64,000 nucleotides of DNA from Mesorhizobium wenxiniae (GTDB taxonomy: Bacteria; Pseudomonadota; Alphaproteobacteria; Rhizobiales; Rhizobiaceae): positions 62,001 through 126,000 of the forward strand of contig NZ_NPKH01000039.1 in the NCBI RefSeq assembly GCF_002284535.1, given 5' to 3'. Under the pieces are notes generated by a model that did not search any database, had not been told where the DNA came from, and saw nothing but the letters and a program-made list of their open reading frames with translations. Made by a program: the position numbers and the translations under genes. Below, piece by piece: positions 26,066 through 34,821 of this stretch; the first letter of the stretch is position 1; each line of letters opens with the position of its first letter.

Positions 26066-27232
26066 GTGACCGTGCGTTCGAAGATTTTTCTCGTCGTAGC
26101 GTTTGCGCTCGCCGTTACCGGCTGCGCCGGTGGGAAAACACACGACCTTCTCAACACGACGGCTGTCACAGTGCCTGCCTCCGACATCGCAGCCACGCAT
26201 GAGATATTCGTCGCCACCACCCGGAAAAGGGCAACGAAAGATCCGCGGCAGGTGTTCGACGGTGACCGTTCACCGACCACCAGTTTTGCCAGTGTCGAGG
26301 TCACCGTTCCGAAGGTCCATCAGGTCGGCGCCATCGAGCGGGTCAGGAGCTCCGCCAACAGCAATCCGGCGAAGGATTTCACGGCAACGGAGGTCGAATT
26401 CTACGAAGGCGCCCCGCAATTCGCCAAGGCGGTCGGCGCCGACATCGCCATGCGCGGCGACCGCGCGCTGGTCTTCGTGCACGGCTTCAACAACGGTTTC
26501 GACGACGGCATCTATCGACTGACGCAGATTGCGCACGACACGAAATATCCCGGCACGCCGGTGCTGTTCTCATGGGCGTCGAGCGGCAAAACCACGGGCT
26601 ATATCTACGACAAGGAAAGCGCCAACGCTGCGCGCGACGATCTCGAAGAGACGCTGCGTATGCTGGCCAAGACGAAGGCCAAGAGCATCGACATTATCGC
26701 CCATTCGATGGGCACCTGGGTGACAATGGAGGCGTTGCGCCAGCTTGCCATCACCGGCGACCGCGATCTCAGCGACAAGCTCGGCTACGTCATCCTGGCC
26801 TCGCCCGACATCGATGTCGATGTGTTCAAGAAGCAGATGATCCGCTACGGCAAGCCCGACAAGCCTTTCGCCATCCTGCTTTCGGGCGACGATCGCGCCC
26901 TCAGACTCTCCTCCCTGATCTCCGGCGACAAGCCGCGCGTCGGCGACTATGGCGACGCGGCCGACCTCGCCAGCTACGGCGTGTCGGTGATCGACCTGAC
27001 CAAGACCAAGGGCGGCGACCGTCTGAACCACGCCAAATTCGCCGACAACCCGTTCCTGGTACAGTTGCTCGGCGACCGGCTGCGCGCCCCGGCCGGCCTG
27101 GCATCGGAGGAAGCCAATCCGGCGCAGCCGATCGACAATCTCGGCCAGGGCATCGGCAAGGCCGTCGGCTCGGTTGCCGAGATCGTCATCACCACGCCGT
27201 TCAGGGTGCTGACCATCGCCACCGGCGGATGA
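26066..27232 (+). CDS. Lipoprotein alpha/beta hydrolase (DUF900), paralogue 2
   Basis: 388 residues, clearly homologous along its length to the preceding gene: IFVATTRKRATKDPRQVF, VFVHGFNNGFDDGIYRLTQI, AHSMGTWVTMEALRQLAI, LASPDIDVDVFK. Lipobox VTGC (Cys20). A C-terminal extension of about 35 residues (IGKAVGSVAEIVITTPF) is absent from paralogue 1. GTG 26066 has GGGAG 6 bases upstream. It is separated by 147 bases from paralogue 1 and probably arose by tandem duplication. Confidence 0.88.
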   Translation: MTVRSKIFLVVAFALAVTGCAGGKTHDLLNTTAVTVPASDIAATHEIFVATTRKRATKDPRQVFDGDRSPTTSFASVEVTVPKVHQVGAIERVRSSANSNPAKDFTATEVEFYEGAPQFAKAVGADIAMRGDRALVFVHGFNNGFDDGIYRLTQIAHDTKYPGTPVLFSWASSGKTTGYIYDKESANAARDDLEETLRMLAKTKAKSIDIIAHSMGTWVTMEALRQLAITGDRDLSDKLGYVILASPDIDVDVFKKQMIRYGKPDKPFAILLSGDDRALRLSSLISGDKPRVGDYGDAADLASYGVSVIDLTKTKGGDRLNHAKFADNPFLVQLLGDRLRAPAGLASEEANPAQPIDNLGQGIGKAVGSVAEIVITTPFRVLTIATGG

Positions 27233-27259
27233 GCAATCTGGGCTCGCCCTTGGTCGTTG

Positions 27260-29065
27260 TCAGACGAACAGGTCGACCTTTTGGAACGTCGTCACGTCGA
27301 TCAGGCCGACATCGGAAATCCTCAGTTGCGGGATGACGACCAGCGCCAGCAGCGAGTGCTGCATGTAGGCGTTGTTCAGCGAACAGCCCATCTGGCGCAT
27401 CGCCTCGGTCAGCTTGTCGGCCTTGGCCGCGACGATTTCGGCGCGCTCGTCCGACATCAGCCCGGCAATCGGCATTTCGACCAGCGCCAGTTCCTTGCCC
27501 TTGGAGAACAGCACGACGCCGCCACCGACCTCGCCCAGCCGGTTGACCGCCAGTGCCATGTCCTGCTTGCTGGTGCCGACGACGATGATGTGGTGCGCAT
27601 CATGCGCCACGCTGGAGGCTATGGCGCAGTCGCCCATATAGCCGAAGCCGGAGACGAAGGCATTGGTGACGCCGCCCGTGCCCTTGTGGCGTTCGACCAG
27701 CGCGATCTGGCAGACGTCGTTGCGACGGTCCATGGCGACCAGACCGTCCTCCACCGGAAGATCGGCCTCGAGCGCGCGCGTCGGCGCCTGGTTCTCGATC
27801 ACGCCGATGACCCGCACCCGCACCTCGTTGGCGCCCATGGGTGCCGCGATGTCGAAATCCCCTGACTTGAGCTTCCTGCCGAGCTTGACGGTGTTCTTCG
27901 ACGTCTTCGGATAGTTATAGGCCGGAATGTCGATGTCGAGCTTGCCGCCCTTGGCCAGCCTGACGCCGCGGCCATAGACCTCGTCGATAGTCATTGCGGC
28001 CAGATCGGAGACGATCAGCAGATCGGCAAGCCGCCCCGGGGCGATCGAACCCAGCTCTCGCTCCAGCCTGAAATGCTGGGCAGTGTTGAGCGTCGCCATC
28101 TGGATCGCCGTCACCGGCTTCAACCCCTGGCTGATGGCGTGCCGGACCACCCGGTCCATATGGCCTTCATGGACAAGCGTGCCGGAATGGCTGTCGTCGG
28201 TGCACAGGATGAAATTGCGCGGATCGAGCCCGCTCTCCGTCACCCCTTTGATCTGCGAGGCGACGTCGTACCAGGCCGAACCCAGCCTCAGCATCGCCTT
28301 CATGCCCTGGCGGACGCGGGCGATGGCGTCCTCGGCGCGCGTGCCTTCGTGGTCGTCCTCGGGGCCGCCGGCGACATAGCCATGGAACGGCAGGCCGAGA
28401 TCGCGCGAGGCGTAATGGCCGCCAACCGTCTTGCCCGCCCTCACCGTCGCGGCGATCTCGCCCGACATCACCGGATCGTTGGCCGCAACACCGGGAAAAT
28501 TCATCACCTCGCCAAGCCCGATGATGTTTTCCCACGCCATCGCCTCGGCGACATCGGCGACCGTCAGCTCGGCGCCGGCATGCTCCAGCCCAGGTGCGGA
28601 GGGCACGCAGGACGGCATCTGCACTAACACGTTGATCGGCATGGCGACGGCCTCGTCATGCATCAGCCGCACACCCGGCAGGCCGAGCACATTGGCGATC
28701 TCGTGCGGATCGATGAACATCGAGGTCGTGCCATGCGGGATGACCGCGCGGCAGAACTCCGTCACCGTCACCATGCCGCTCTCGACATGCATATGCGCGT
28801 CGCAGAGACCCGGCACCAGATAGCGTCCGCCGGCGTCGACCACCTTGGTGCCCTGCCCGATGGCGTGGCCGGCATTCGGTCCGCAATAGGCGAAGCGGCC
28901 GCCGGCAATGGCAATGTCGGTGCCGGCGATGATCTCGCCGGAGTGAACGTTGACCCAACGCCCGTTGCGGATGACGAGATCGGCGGGCCTCCTGCCCATC
29001 GCGACGTCGACCAGATGCGTGGCCGCCTCGGCCCAGGGTTTTGGTTTCGTTGCGGTCTTCGCCAT
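27260..29065 (-). CDS. ade: Adenine deaminase
   Basis: Converts adenine to hypoxanthine and ammonia in purine salvage. 601 residues, amidohydrolase fold: the metal-site CDAHMHVESG near residue 90, IDPHEIANVLG, GLGEVMNFPGV, CTDDSHSGTLVHEGH, and the C-terminal adenine-deaminase domain with HDAHHIIVVGT. ATG 29065 is chosen because AGGAG lies 9 bases upstream; a longer frame exists without a site. It is convergent with the lipoprotein hydrolase. A xanthine phosphoribosyltransferase elsewhere in the window (42420) works in the same salvage area. Confidence 0.93.
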   Translation of the reverse strand: MAKTATKPKPWAEAATHLVDVAMGRRPADLVIRNGRWVNVHSGEIIAGTDIAIAGGRFAYCGPNAGHAIGQGTKVVDAGGRYLVPGLCDAHMHVESGMVTVTEFCRAVIPHGTTSMFIDPHEIANVLGLPGVRLMHDEAVAMPINVLVQMPSCVPSAPGLEHAGAELTVADVAEAMAWENIIGLGEVMNFPGVAANDPVMSGEIAATVRAGKTVGGHYASRDLGLPFHGYVAGGPEDDHEGTRAEDAIARVRQGMKAMLRLGSAWYDVASQIKGVTESGLDPRNFILCTDDSHSGTLVHEGHMDRVVRHAISQGLKPVTAIQMATLNTAQHFRLERELGSIAPGRLADLLIVSDLAAMTIDEVYGRGVRLAKGGKLDIDIPAYNYPKTSKNTVKLGRKLKSGDFDIAAPMGANEVRVRVIGVIENQAPTRALEADLPVEDGLVAMDRRNDVCQIALVERHKGTGGVTNAFVSGFGYMGDCAIASSVAHDAHHIIVVGTSKQDMALAVNRLGEVGGGVVLFSKGKELALVEMPIAGLMSDERAEIVAAKADKLTEAMRQMGCSLNNAYMQHSLLALVVIPQLRISDVGLIDVTTFQKVDLFV

Positions 29066-29504
29066 GAAAGAGACTCCTGTTTTCCCGACTGTGCCAAGCC
29101 GATGGCGTTTTGACCAGCGAGATCGGCGGATTGCCTGAGGGCTCCTCGGCCTTAACATCGACCGTGATTTTCGCGTCTGTTGCGAGCTCGCGATTCGTTA
29201 CTTTGTGACGGCATTTATGTTGTGGATTTCGCCATGGCGCTGATTTGCGCCAACGACCCGCCGCCGAGGCGGGTTTTTTGTTTCGGCGCCGTCCACGGCA
29301 AAGTGCCTAACCGGAATACGTTCCGTTTGCGGCAAATCAGATTGCCTCCCGTTAGCGAATCTTTCTGAATCGACGTTCGGGAAACCGCAGACACCACTCG
29401 AAGACTCAGATCAGAACTGGAAGTGCCAGATCCGGCCGCTCAGAGGGTCTCGATCTCCACTATTCGAACCTGCAGGCGGTTCAATCAATTTGATCCCCGA
29501 ACTG
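29066..29504. other. 439-bp intergenic region with an orphan terminator
   Basis: No convincing coding frame. It contains the ade promoter region and a plus-strand terminator at 29256 which has no plus-strand gene just upstream, leaving room for a small RNA between about 29165 and 29280. Confidence 0.45.
29256..29279 (+). terminator. Orphan rho-independent terminator
   Basis: The stem ACCCGCC (29256-29262) pairs with GGCGGGT (29268-29274) over GCCGA, then a run of six T. It points to the plus strand only. The nearest upstream plus-strand gene ends at 27232 and ade lies between in the other direction. Confidence 0.75.
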
Positions 29505-29957
29505 TCATTTTTTACTCGGATCGTCCGCCGGATTGACGTAGTTGATCGTGAACGGTCCGTTGCCATGAACCTGAATAATCGTTTCGCTTGTCATCCAGGC
29601 GAAGTGATTCATTCCGGCCGGCGCAACTCCGAAGCCGCCAGCAGTCAGTTCGATGCCTTTCGCCTCGTCGAACTTATCGCCCATTCCGATATGAAAGTTG
29701 CCGGAAAGCACCGTTATATATTCCGCGGTGGGATGACTATGTGCGGCAATTTTGTAGCCGGCGGGCGTCTTCAGTCGCAGCACATAAGGCCCATCCTTTG
29801 AGGGGTCTCCAGCGATAACAGCTATGTCCGCGCCAGCGGGAATGACAGCAGGAGCAGGGCCCCATTTGATACTGTCCGCGTTCACTGGCATACCATCGGC
29901 AAACAGAGGCGCTGTCCCAACAAGCAGCAGCGCCAGAGCAGAGGCGAGCTTGAGCAT
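29505..29957 (-). CDS. Secreted cupin-domain protein
   Basis: A 150-residue protein with a signal peptide (residues 1-20, ending LFADG) and a single cupin barrel. Motif 1 is AHSHPTAEYITVLSG and motif 2 is MNHFAWMTSETIIQVHG, giving possible metal ligands His73, His75, Glu79 and His117 region. Probably periplasmic and metal-binding; reaction unknown. It is monocistronic and opens a gene-poor zone. Confidence 0.85.
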   Translation of the reverse strand: MLKLASALALLLVGTAPLFADGMPVNADSIKWGPAPAVIPAGADIAVIAGDPSKDGPYVLRLKTPAGYKIAAHSHPTAEYITVLSGNFHIGMGDKFDEAKGIELTAGGFGVAPAGMNHFAWMTSETIIQVHGNGPFTINYVNPADDPSKK

Positions 29958-30100
29958 GACAATCTCTCCATTGGTTCGTAGAGGACAGCGTTAAATATCA
30001 ACGCTGAGTCACTCGCCAATTGGAGCCTACCAATGCAGAACGCCCGAACGCATCCTCCGAACGGGGGACGCGCTTTCGCGGCAGACCTCGGAAGCCGCCG

Positions 30101-30298
30101 TTAAGTGTCCTCCCGCTGTTCCCTGTCGCGGCAGTTAAGAAGTTCGACCAGATCGTCGGCCTCTTCGATCGGCATGTCGATCAAGGGGACACCCACCTCG
30201 ACAACCGGCAGCCCTGTGAACACATCGATGATGTCCCACGTGCCTTCAGGTGTCTTCTCAATGTCGTAGCGTTGAGTCATGGGGGAGTAGTGAGCCAT
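30101..30298 (-). CDS. Small conserved-looking protein, unknown function
   Basis: A 65-residue acidic protein: YDIEKTPEGTWDIIDVFTGL, then VPLIDMPIEEADDLVELLN. The composition and ending resemble small rhizobial hypothetical proteins. No domain with a known function. The start could be ATG 30298 or the internal Met at residue 7. Confidence 0.55.
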   Translation of the reverse strand: MAHYSPMTQRYDIEKTPEGTWDIIDVFTGLPVVEVGVPLIDMPIEEADDLVELLNCRDREQREDT

Positions 30299-30334
30299 GA
30301 GGGTAGAGGGGAAGACCTGGCGCGTTTTACTCGA

Positions 30335-30544
30335 TCATCGCTCGTTCGGGCTTCGGCAATGCGGAAATGGATCCCGCCCGGCCTGATCAAGCGCCTCAAG
30401 CAATGAGGCAAGGGGGCTGGGAAGTCGCAGGTCGACGGCAAGATCCAGCGCGTCGTGTAAATACCGGCGATTATCTTCGGAACGGATCAGTTGCCGAACG
30501 GCTTCGGCAACAGACTTCCCTCGTTCTGTGTCAAACTTTGCCAT
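30335..30544 (-). CDS. Small helical protein, unknown function
   Basis: About 69 residues from ATG 30544 (MAKFDTERGKSVAEAVRQLI), predicted largely helical, with a conserved-looking FDTERGKSVAEAVRQL start and a C-terminal RDPFPHCR. An upstream in-frame start at 30583 exists. I cannot assign a family; it could be a regulator or an antitoxin-like fragment. Its position in a decayed zone lowers confidence. Confidence 0.4.
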   Translation of the reverse strand: MAKFDTERGKSVAEAVRQLIRSEDNRRYLHDALDLAVDLRLPSPLASLLEALDQAGRDPFPHCRSPNER

Positions 30545-31337
30545 GTTCGGGATTCCAGTAGCTTTAGTGCGAAACTCAGCCACTACGAAATTGTTCCCGG
30601 TGGAAACGATCTTGTTTGAGCCTCAGTGTTTGATTCCCTCGCTGGGAAGGGTTGCCGCCGGCCCGGTAACGGCAGCTATGCTGTTGACTTGGGCACGGAT
30701 TTCGCGCCGACGATCCGCATCCAAGGCGGGTCGCGCGTGCCATGATGCGGGCCGGAAAAAACGCCCTAGCTTGAGAGACCGTAACGGTTTGGTAACGAGC
30801 CTGCCCCGTCGAGGGGGAGTCCGGGACAGGCTCGGCTCCTCAGAACATGCCGGATTTCTCCGACTGGCCTCCAAACCACTGTGCCCGCGTAAAGTTCCAT
30901 TGCGTGGTGATCATTTTTCCTCGCGAAAGTCCTGCAGCGAGGCATGCCGAAGGTCTTCCTGCCACGCAGGTGTTTGGCGATCCGCGCAAGAACGAAGGCG
31001 ACGATTTTACATCTGCCCGATCTGTGCGCAGCCGGTCGATATGCCGGATCTCAGGCAGTAATCTGGCACGATCAGCCGGGGCACGATCTGCTGGAATGGG
31101 CCCCTAGCGGCGCCTTTCTCGCTGCCGCCGTCATGACCGAACCGTAACCTCGACCGGCAAGGGGGAGCGCTGGTTCTGCAGCGAGGCAGAAGCGCGATCA
31201 GCGGGCTGGCGAAAAGCGCGACGGTGACGTCCGCCTTGCTCTTGTGCCGCAGCTATTGCGCGATTTTGGTTCCGTTGACGCCCGGCAATCATGGACGGCC
31301 CGGCGGCGAGTGGTCGAGTTCCGGTTCCCATAGCACA
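30545..31337. other. 793-bp gene-poor stretch
   Basis: No intact gene. It contains a frameshifted zinc-ribbon-like remnant near 30985-31147. Frames elsewhere show no family features. The stretch looks like eroded sequence next to the tRNA-Leu zone. Confidence 0.5.
30985..31147 (+). pseudogene. Remnant of a small zinc-ribbon-like protein
   Basis: The three frames join into one protein: a GDDF segment, then YICPICAQPVDMPDLRQ in a second frame, then VIWHDQPGHDLLEW in a third. Each switch is explained by one lost base: a T in the run at about 31005 and a G at about 31056. The CPxC pair and DLRQVIWH pattern recall small zinc-binding rhizobial proteins. Assignment is from pattern memory only. Confidence 0.45.
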
Positions 31338-31439
31338 CTAGCCCAGCACTAAGCCTGCAATCAAAACGGCAAATCCGATAGAAAGCGGGACCGCCAAAAG
31401 CCAGCCAGCCTCCAAAACGCTATTTTCTTGCCGATCCAT
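31338..31439 (-). CDS. 33-residue single-pass membrane miniprotein
   Basis: From ATG 31439, MDRQENSVLEAGW is followed by one hydrophobic helix (LLAVPLSIGFAVLIAGLVLG), then TAG. AGGAG lies 7 bases upstream of the ATG, an unusually good ribosome site for a chance frame. It would be a bitopic membrane miniprotein. There is no homology information. Confidence 0.5.
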   Translation of the reverse strand: MDRQENSVLEAGWLLAVPLSIGFAVLIAGLVLG

Positions 31440-31499
31440 AACAGTCTCCTCTTTGACGCTGCCCCTCATTACGAAAGCTCCGGGGAGCGGTTCGGTTCC

Positions 31500-31770
31500 G
31501 ACGGATTTGCCGACGACCCGGCGGCGATGGCACCACGGTTCCTCGCGTTCGCCCTCACCATTCGCGTCGGCGGCGATCGCATCGCGTGGCGTCAGGGCCA
31601 CGAGCTCATGGATGGCACCGTTGATCTCACCGCGCTCCAGACGCTCCCACAAGGCGCCGCAGAACGATGTTGGAGCGGATGTCGTCGATAGCCTCGATGA
31701 AGGCGGCGGGCAGCATCGGGCTCGTACATCGCGACAAGCTGTTCGATCCGCTCGCACGGTGATAGGCGTT
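31500..31770 (-). pseudogene. Frameshifted fragment resembling a phage head protein
   Basis: Reading the minus strand in successive frames gives ERIEQLVAMYEP, then LPAAFIEAIDDIRSNIVLRR, then ERLERGEINGAIHEL. The joined series recalls the N-terminal helices of phage minor head (Mu F-like) proteins, from memory. The parts are in order and of the right spacing, so two frameshifts in an old gene are a plausible explanation. It would be part of a vanished prophage. Confidence 0.3.
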
Positions 31771-31802
31771 GAGCATCTGAAGCCTATTTGGAGGTACCGC
31801 AA

Positions 31803-32234
31803 TTGGTCATCGCGTTCGCCATATCTGCAGGTCTCGCACTGGTAACGGTTCTGATGCACTATGAGGTGCTAAGTATCGCCGGAGCGATGAGGCGTCGTTT
31901 TTCACTTCCGATGCGGGTTGATCTGCTGCTCTTGGTCATCGCAGCGATCATTGCTCACGTGGTGGGGATCTGTCTTTTCGCGGTCGCCTATGCCTGGATG
32001 CACCAGCATCCAGACCTTGGAGCTCTCGCAGGCTTGTTTTCCGGGAGCGCAGCGGATTTCTTCTACTTCTCGATCACCTGTTACACGACCATCGGCTTTG
32101 GCGAAGTCTATGCCACTGGGCCGATGCGGATCGTTGCTGCCTTGGAAGGTCTCAACGGACTCGTCCTAATCACTTGGTCAGCATCGTTCGCATACGCATC
32201 GACTTCGGATTTGTGGAAGCGGAAGCAAGACTGA
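31803..32234 (+). CDS. Two-TM ion channel (potassium-channel type)
   Basis: 143 residues with a pore-region signature CYTTIGFGEVY near residue 100, close to the K+ filter TxGYG/TxGFG. One hydrophobic helix precedes at the N-terminus, another at about residues 43-65, and one follows the filter (GLNGLVLITWSASFAYA). This fits the Ion_trans_2 family. TTG 31803 is preferred, since GGAGG lies 8 bases upstream; the frame is open a little earlier. There is no cytoplasmic regulatory domain. Confidence 0.8.
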   Translation: MVIAFAISAGLALVTVLMHYEVLSIAGAMRRRFSLPMRVDLLLLVIAAIIAHVVGICLFAVAYAWMHQHPDLGALAGLFSGSAADFFYFSITCYTTIGFGEVYATGPMRIVAALEGLNGLVLITWSASFAYASTSDLWKRKQD

Positions 32235-32282
32235 CGCGCGTGCGTAGTGCTTTGAGCGCCTAAGCTTCCACAAACGCAATGA

Positions 32283-32432
32283 GGGCTCGCACGCGGCCTG
32301 GCCGCGGATGGAACCATCAACAATGCCGAGGTCGAGTTCCTTCAAAAATGGCTGGCAGCGAATGCGGAGATCAGCAATCAACCGATCATCCGAACCATGC
32401 AGCCCTCCCCCATTGGAACCCCGCGTAGCTAA
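32283..32432 (+). pseudogene. Gene fragment with a short conserved tail (BRCT-protein-like)
   Basis: Following a stop at 32280-32282, the frame reads GLAADGTINNAEVEFLQKWL and then AANAEISNQP before ending at 32432. The pattern (LxADGxIxDxEVxFLxxWL) recalls a segment conserved in some BRCT-domain or TerB-like proteins, but the rest of the gene is missing. It has no start codon of its own. Confidence 0.4.
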
Positions 32433-32735
32433 TCCCAATTGGAGATTAAGGCTGCATACTGCACGGGCTGCGCGTCACCTATGCCGCCGCCATACGGCGC
32501 ATGGGCAATGACGCCGGGACGAGGCGCCGACGCGCTGGGGGCCGCTCTACGCGCTTGGGCGAGCACCATACCAAGCATGTCGAGAAAGAGGTTGGACGCT
32601 GCGAGCATGGACCAGAAAATATGGCAAAAACGGGCTCCGGCGAATGAAAAGGGGAACGCAGTTTTGCACAACACAATTTTCGGACTGCACAACGCCGATT
32701 GACGAAATCGCCTAAGTAGTTGAAACGAAAAGGGC
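32433..32735. other. 303-bp region before tRNA-Leu
   Basis: No supported gene. It contains the tRNA promoter. Two copies of TGCACAAC lie at about 32664 and 32686. The minus-strand frame here is a tRNA shadow. Confidence 0.4.
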
Positions 32736-32821
32736 GCGGACGTGGCGGAATTGGTAGACGCAAGGGACTTAAAATCCCTCGATCTCTGATCGTACGGGTT
32801 CGATTCCCGTCGTCCGCACCA
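32736..32821 (+). tRNA. tRNA-Leu (anticodon UAA)
   Basis: The acceptor stem GCGGACG pairs with CGTCCGC at the 3' end; the terminal ACCA is encoded. The anticodon stem AGGGA/TCCCT encloses CTTAAAA, giving anticodon UAA. The T arm CGGGTTCGATTCCCG is standard. The long variable arm of a leucine tRNA is present. It reads UUA and UUG codons. Confidence 0.96.
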
Positions 32822-32865
32822 GGAACACCAGGGCCACCCAGCGGGCGCGTCCAGGTTCCGGCAGA

Positions 32866-33444
32866 TCAAGCCCGGATCGGGTTCAGCTTCAGGTGCTGGA
32901 TCAGGATGATCGTCTTGGCGTCGATGATGCGGCCGTCGGCGATGCCGGCCAGAGCTTCATCGAGCGGCATCTCCAGAACCTCGATGTCTTCGCCTTCTTC
33001 CGGCGCGCCGCCGCCGTCCGAGATGCGGTCGGTCGGCGAATAGCGCGCGACGAAGAACCAGAGCCGCTCGGTCACGCTGCCAGGGCTCATAAAGGGCGAA
33101 AACAGCCGATCAACGTCCTTCAGGTGGTAGCCGAGCTCCTCTTCCGCCTCCTTGCGGATGCAGGTTTCGGGGTCGTGTTCATCGAGCAGGCCGGCGCAGG
33201 CCTCGATCAGCGGCTCGCGGTGGCCGGTGACGTAGGCCGCGTAGCGGAACTGCCGAACGAGCAGAACCGTCGAGCGCTCGGGGTCGTAAGGCAGGATCAC
33301 CGCCCCGTCGCCGCGATCGTAGGTCTGGCGGATCTGCGTCTCCCATTTCCCGTCGCGCCGGCGATAATCGAGGACGGTCTTTTTCAGGACTGCCCAATCA
33401 TCGGAAAGGACTTCTTCTGAACGGATACGAATGCGGTCTTCCAT
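32866..33444 (-). CDS. Nudix hydrolase, NudK-like
   Basis: A 192-residue Nudix protein. The Nudix box runs GLLDEHDPETCIRKEAEEE then LGY, the form found in GDP-mannose pyrophosphatase NudK. Upstream, LPYDPERSTVLLVRQFRYAA is typical for the ADP-ribose/GDP-mannose branch, and MSPGSVTERLWFFVA follows. Likely substrate: a nucleoside diphosphate sugar. ATG 33444 is the start. A RIME-like repeat lies upstream. Confidence 0.88.
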   Translation of the reverse strand: MEDRIRIRSEEVLSDDWAVLKKTVLDYRRRDGKWETQIRQTYDRGDGAVILPYDPERSTVLLVRQFRYAAYVTGHREPLIEACAGLLDEHDPETCIRKEAEEELGYHLKDVDRLFSPFMSPGSVTERLWFFVARYSPTDRISDGGGAPEEGEDIEVLEMPLDEALAGIADGRIIDAKTIILIQHLKLNPIRA

Positions 33445-33471
33445 GGTGAACTCCGTGCTGCCAGCGTGAGG

Positions 33472-33578
33472 ACTACAGCGCCGCGCGTCCTCTTGGACGC
33501 GCAAAGGACGCTGTAGCACTTTTGATCTGCGCATGATCCATTCCGAAATCGGAATCGATTTTCGGGGTCATGCGCTAG
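33472..33578. repeat. RIME-like repeat, copy 3
   Basis: CTACAGCGCCGCGCGTCC pairs with GGACGCTGTAG; GCGCATGATCC pairs with GGGGTCATGCGC. It lies between the divergent NudK-like and OYE genes. Confidence 0.82.
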
Positions 33579-33702
33579 CTGCGAACCGGCCCGTGCGCAA
33601 TCCCAACAGCAATTGGTCCAGTGGCGCGCTTCACCGCCTCGTGTATGGCGCAGGCGCAATCCACTGCCTAAATAGCGACAGCCCCTCCCCGGAGTTTTTT
33701 TG

Positions 33703-34806
33703 ATGACCACATCCCTTTTCCAGCCGATCACGCTTGACGGCCTCGCCTTTCCCAACCGCATCGCGGTCGCGCCCATGTGCCAGTATTCCGCCGATGACGG
33801 TTCGGCCAGCGACTGGCACCTGTACCACTGGATGAACCTGGCGATGTCCGGCGCCGGCATGGTCACCGTCGAGATGACCGACGTCGAGCGGCGCGGCCGC
33901 ATCTCGCATGGCTGCCTCGGCCTTTATTCCGACGACAACGAGGCAGCGGCCCGGCGCGCGCTGGATGCCGCCAAGCGCGTCGCCGCCCCCGGCACCAAAT
34001 TCGGCACGCAGCTTGCCCATGCCGGCCGCAAAGCATCTAACCGGAAGCCTTGGGAAGGCGGCGGGCCGCTCGGTGCCGATCAGGATCCCTGGCCGATCGT
34101 GTCCGCCTCGGCAATCGCCTACGACACGGGCTGGCAGGTGCCGCGGGCGCTGGAGGATGAGGAGATACTGCACATCATCGAACGCTTCGCCGAGGCGGCA
34201 AGGCGGGCCGAGCGGGCTGGCTTCGATTTCATCGAATTGCATGCGGCACACGGCTATCTGATCTTCCAGTTCCTGTCGCCGCTTTCCAACCAGCGCACCG
34301 ACCGCTGGGGCGGCTCGCTGGAAAACCGCATGCGTTTTGTCGTCGAGATCGCCAAGGCGGTGAGGAAGGCAGTGCCCAAGCTGATGCTCGGGGCGCGCCT
34401 GTCGGTCAAGGAATGGGTCGATGGCGGCTTCGATGTCGAGGACGCGATCGAAGTGGCCAAGGTGCTGAAGGCAGCGGGCGTCGCCTATCTCTGCTGCTCG
34501 AGCGGCGGCAATTCGCCCCTGCAGAAGCTGCCGACAGGTCGGGGCTACCAGGTGCATCTGGCGGAAGCCGTGCGCAACGGCGCCGACATCCCGACGCGGG
34601 CCGTCGGCCTGATCGACGATCCGAAGCAGGCCGAGGCGATCGTCGCCCAGGGCCGTGCCGACATGGTGGCTTTGGCCCGCGCCTTCCTCGCCGACCCGCG
34701 CTGGGCGTGGCGCGCCGCGGCCACCTTCGGCGAGACGATCCACCCGGCGCCGCAGCTTGCCCGCTCGGTGACGACGATGCAGCACTGGATGAAGGCGGCG
34801 GGCTGA
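33703..34806 (+). CDS. NADH:flavin oxidoreductase, Old Yellow Enzyme family (YqjM-like)
   Basis: 367 residues, TIM-barrel flavoprotein. Family landmarks are NRIAVAPMCQYSADDG at residue 20 (with the Cys of YqjM-type enzymes), GTQLAHAGRK, GFDFIELHAAHGYLIFQFLSP carrying the substrate-binding His pair, and RTDRWGGSLENR. It reduces activated alkenes with NAD(P)H. ATG 33703 has GGAG about 9 bases upstream. A 15-bp tandem array follows the gene. Confidence 0.93.
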   Translation: MTTSLFQPITLDGLAFPNRIAVAPMCQYSADDGSASDWHLYHWMNLAMSGAGMVTVEMTDVERRGRISHGCLGLYSDDNEAAARRALDAAKRVAAPGTKFGTQLAHAGRKASNRKPWEGGGPLGADQDPWPIVSASAIAYDTGWQVPRALEDEEILHIIERFAEAARRAERAGFDFIELHAAHGYLIFQFLSPLSNQRTDRWGGSLENRMRFVVEIAKAVRKAVPKLMLGARLSVKEWVDGGFDVEDAIEVAKVLKAAGVAYLCCSSGGNSPLQKLPTGRGYQVHLAEAVRNGADIPTRAVGLIDDPKQAEAIVAQGRADMVALARAFLADPRWAWRAAATFGETIHPAPQLARSVTTMQHWMKAAG

Positions 34807-34821
34807 GCGGCCATTTCGGCT

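Noticed and set aside
29490..29801. A 103-residue plus-strand frame over the cupin gene
   Set aside because: Antisense to a protein with signal peptide and two cupin motifs.
32429..32869. A minus-strand frame containing CGRRESNPYDQRS
   Set aside because: This peptide is the antisense translation of the tRNA-Leu gene, a well-known false annotation.
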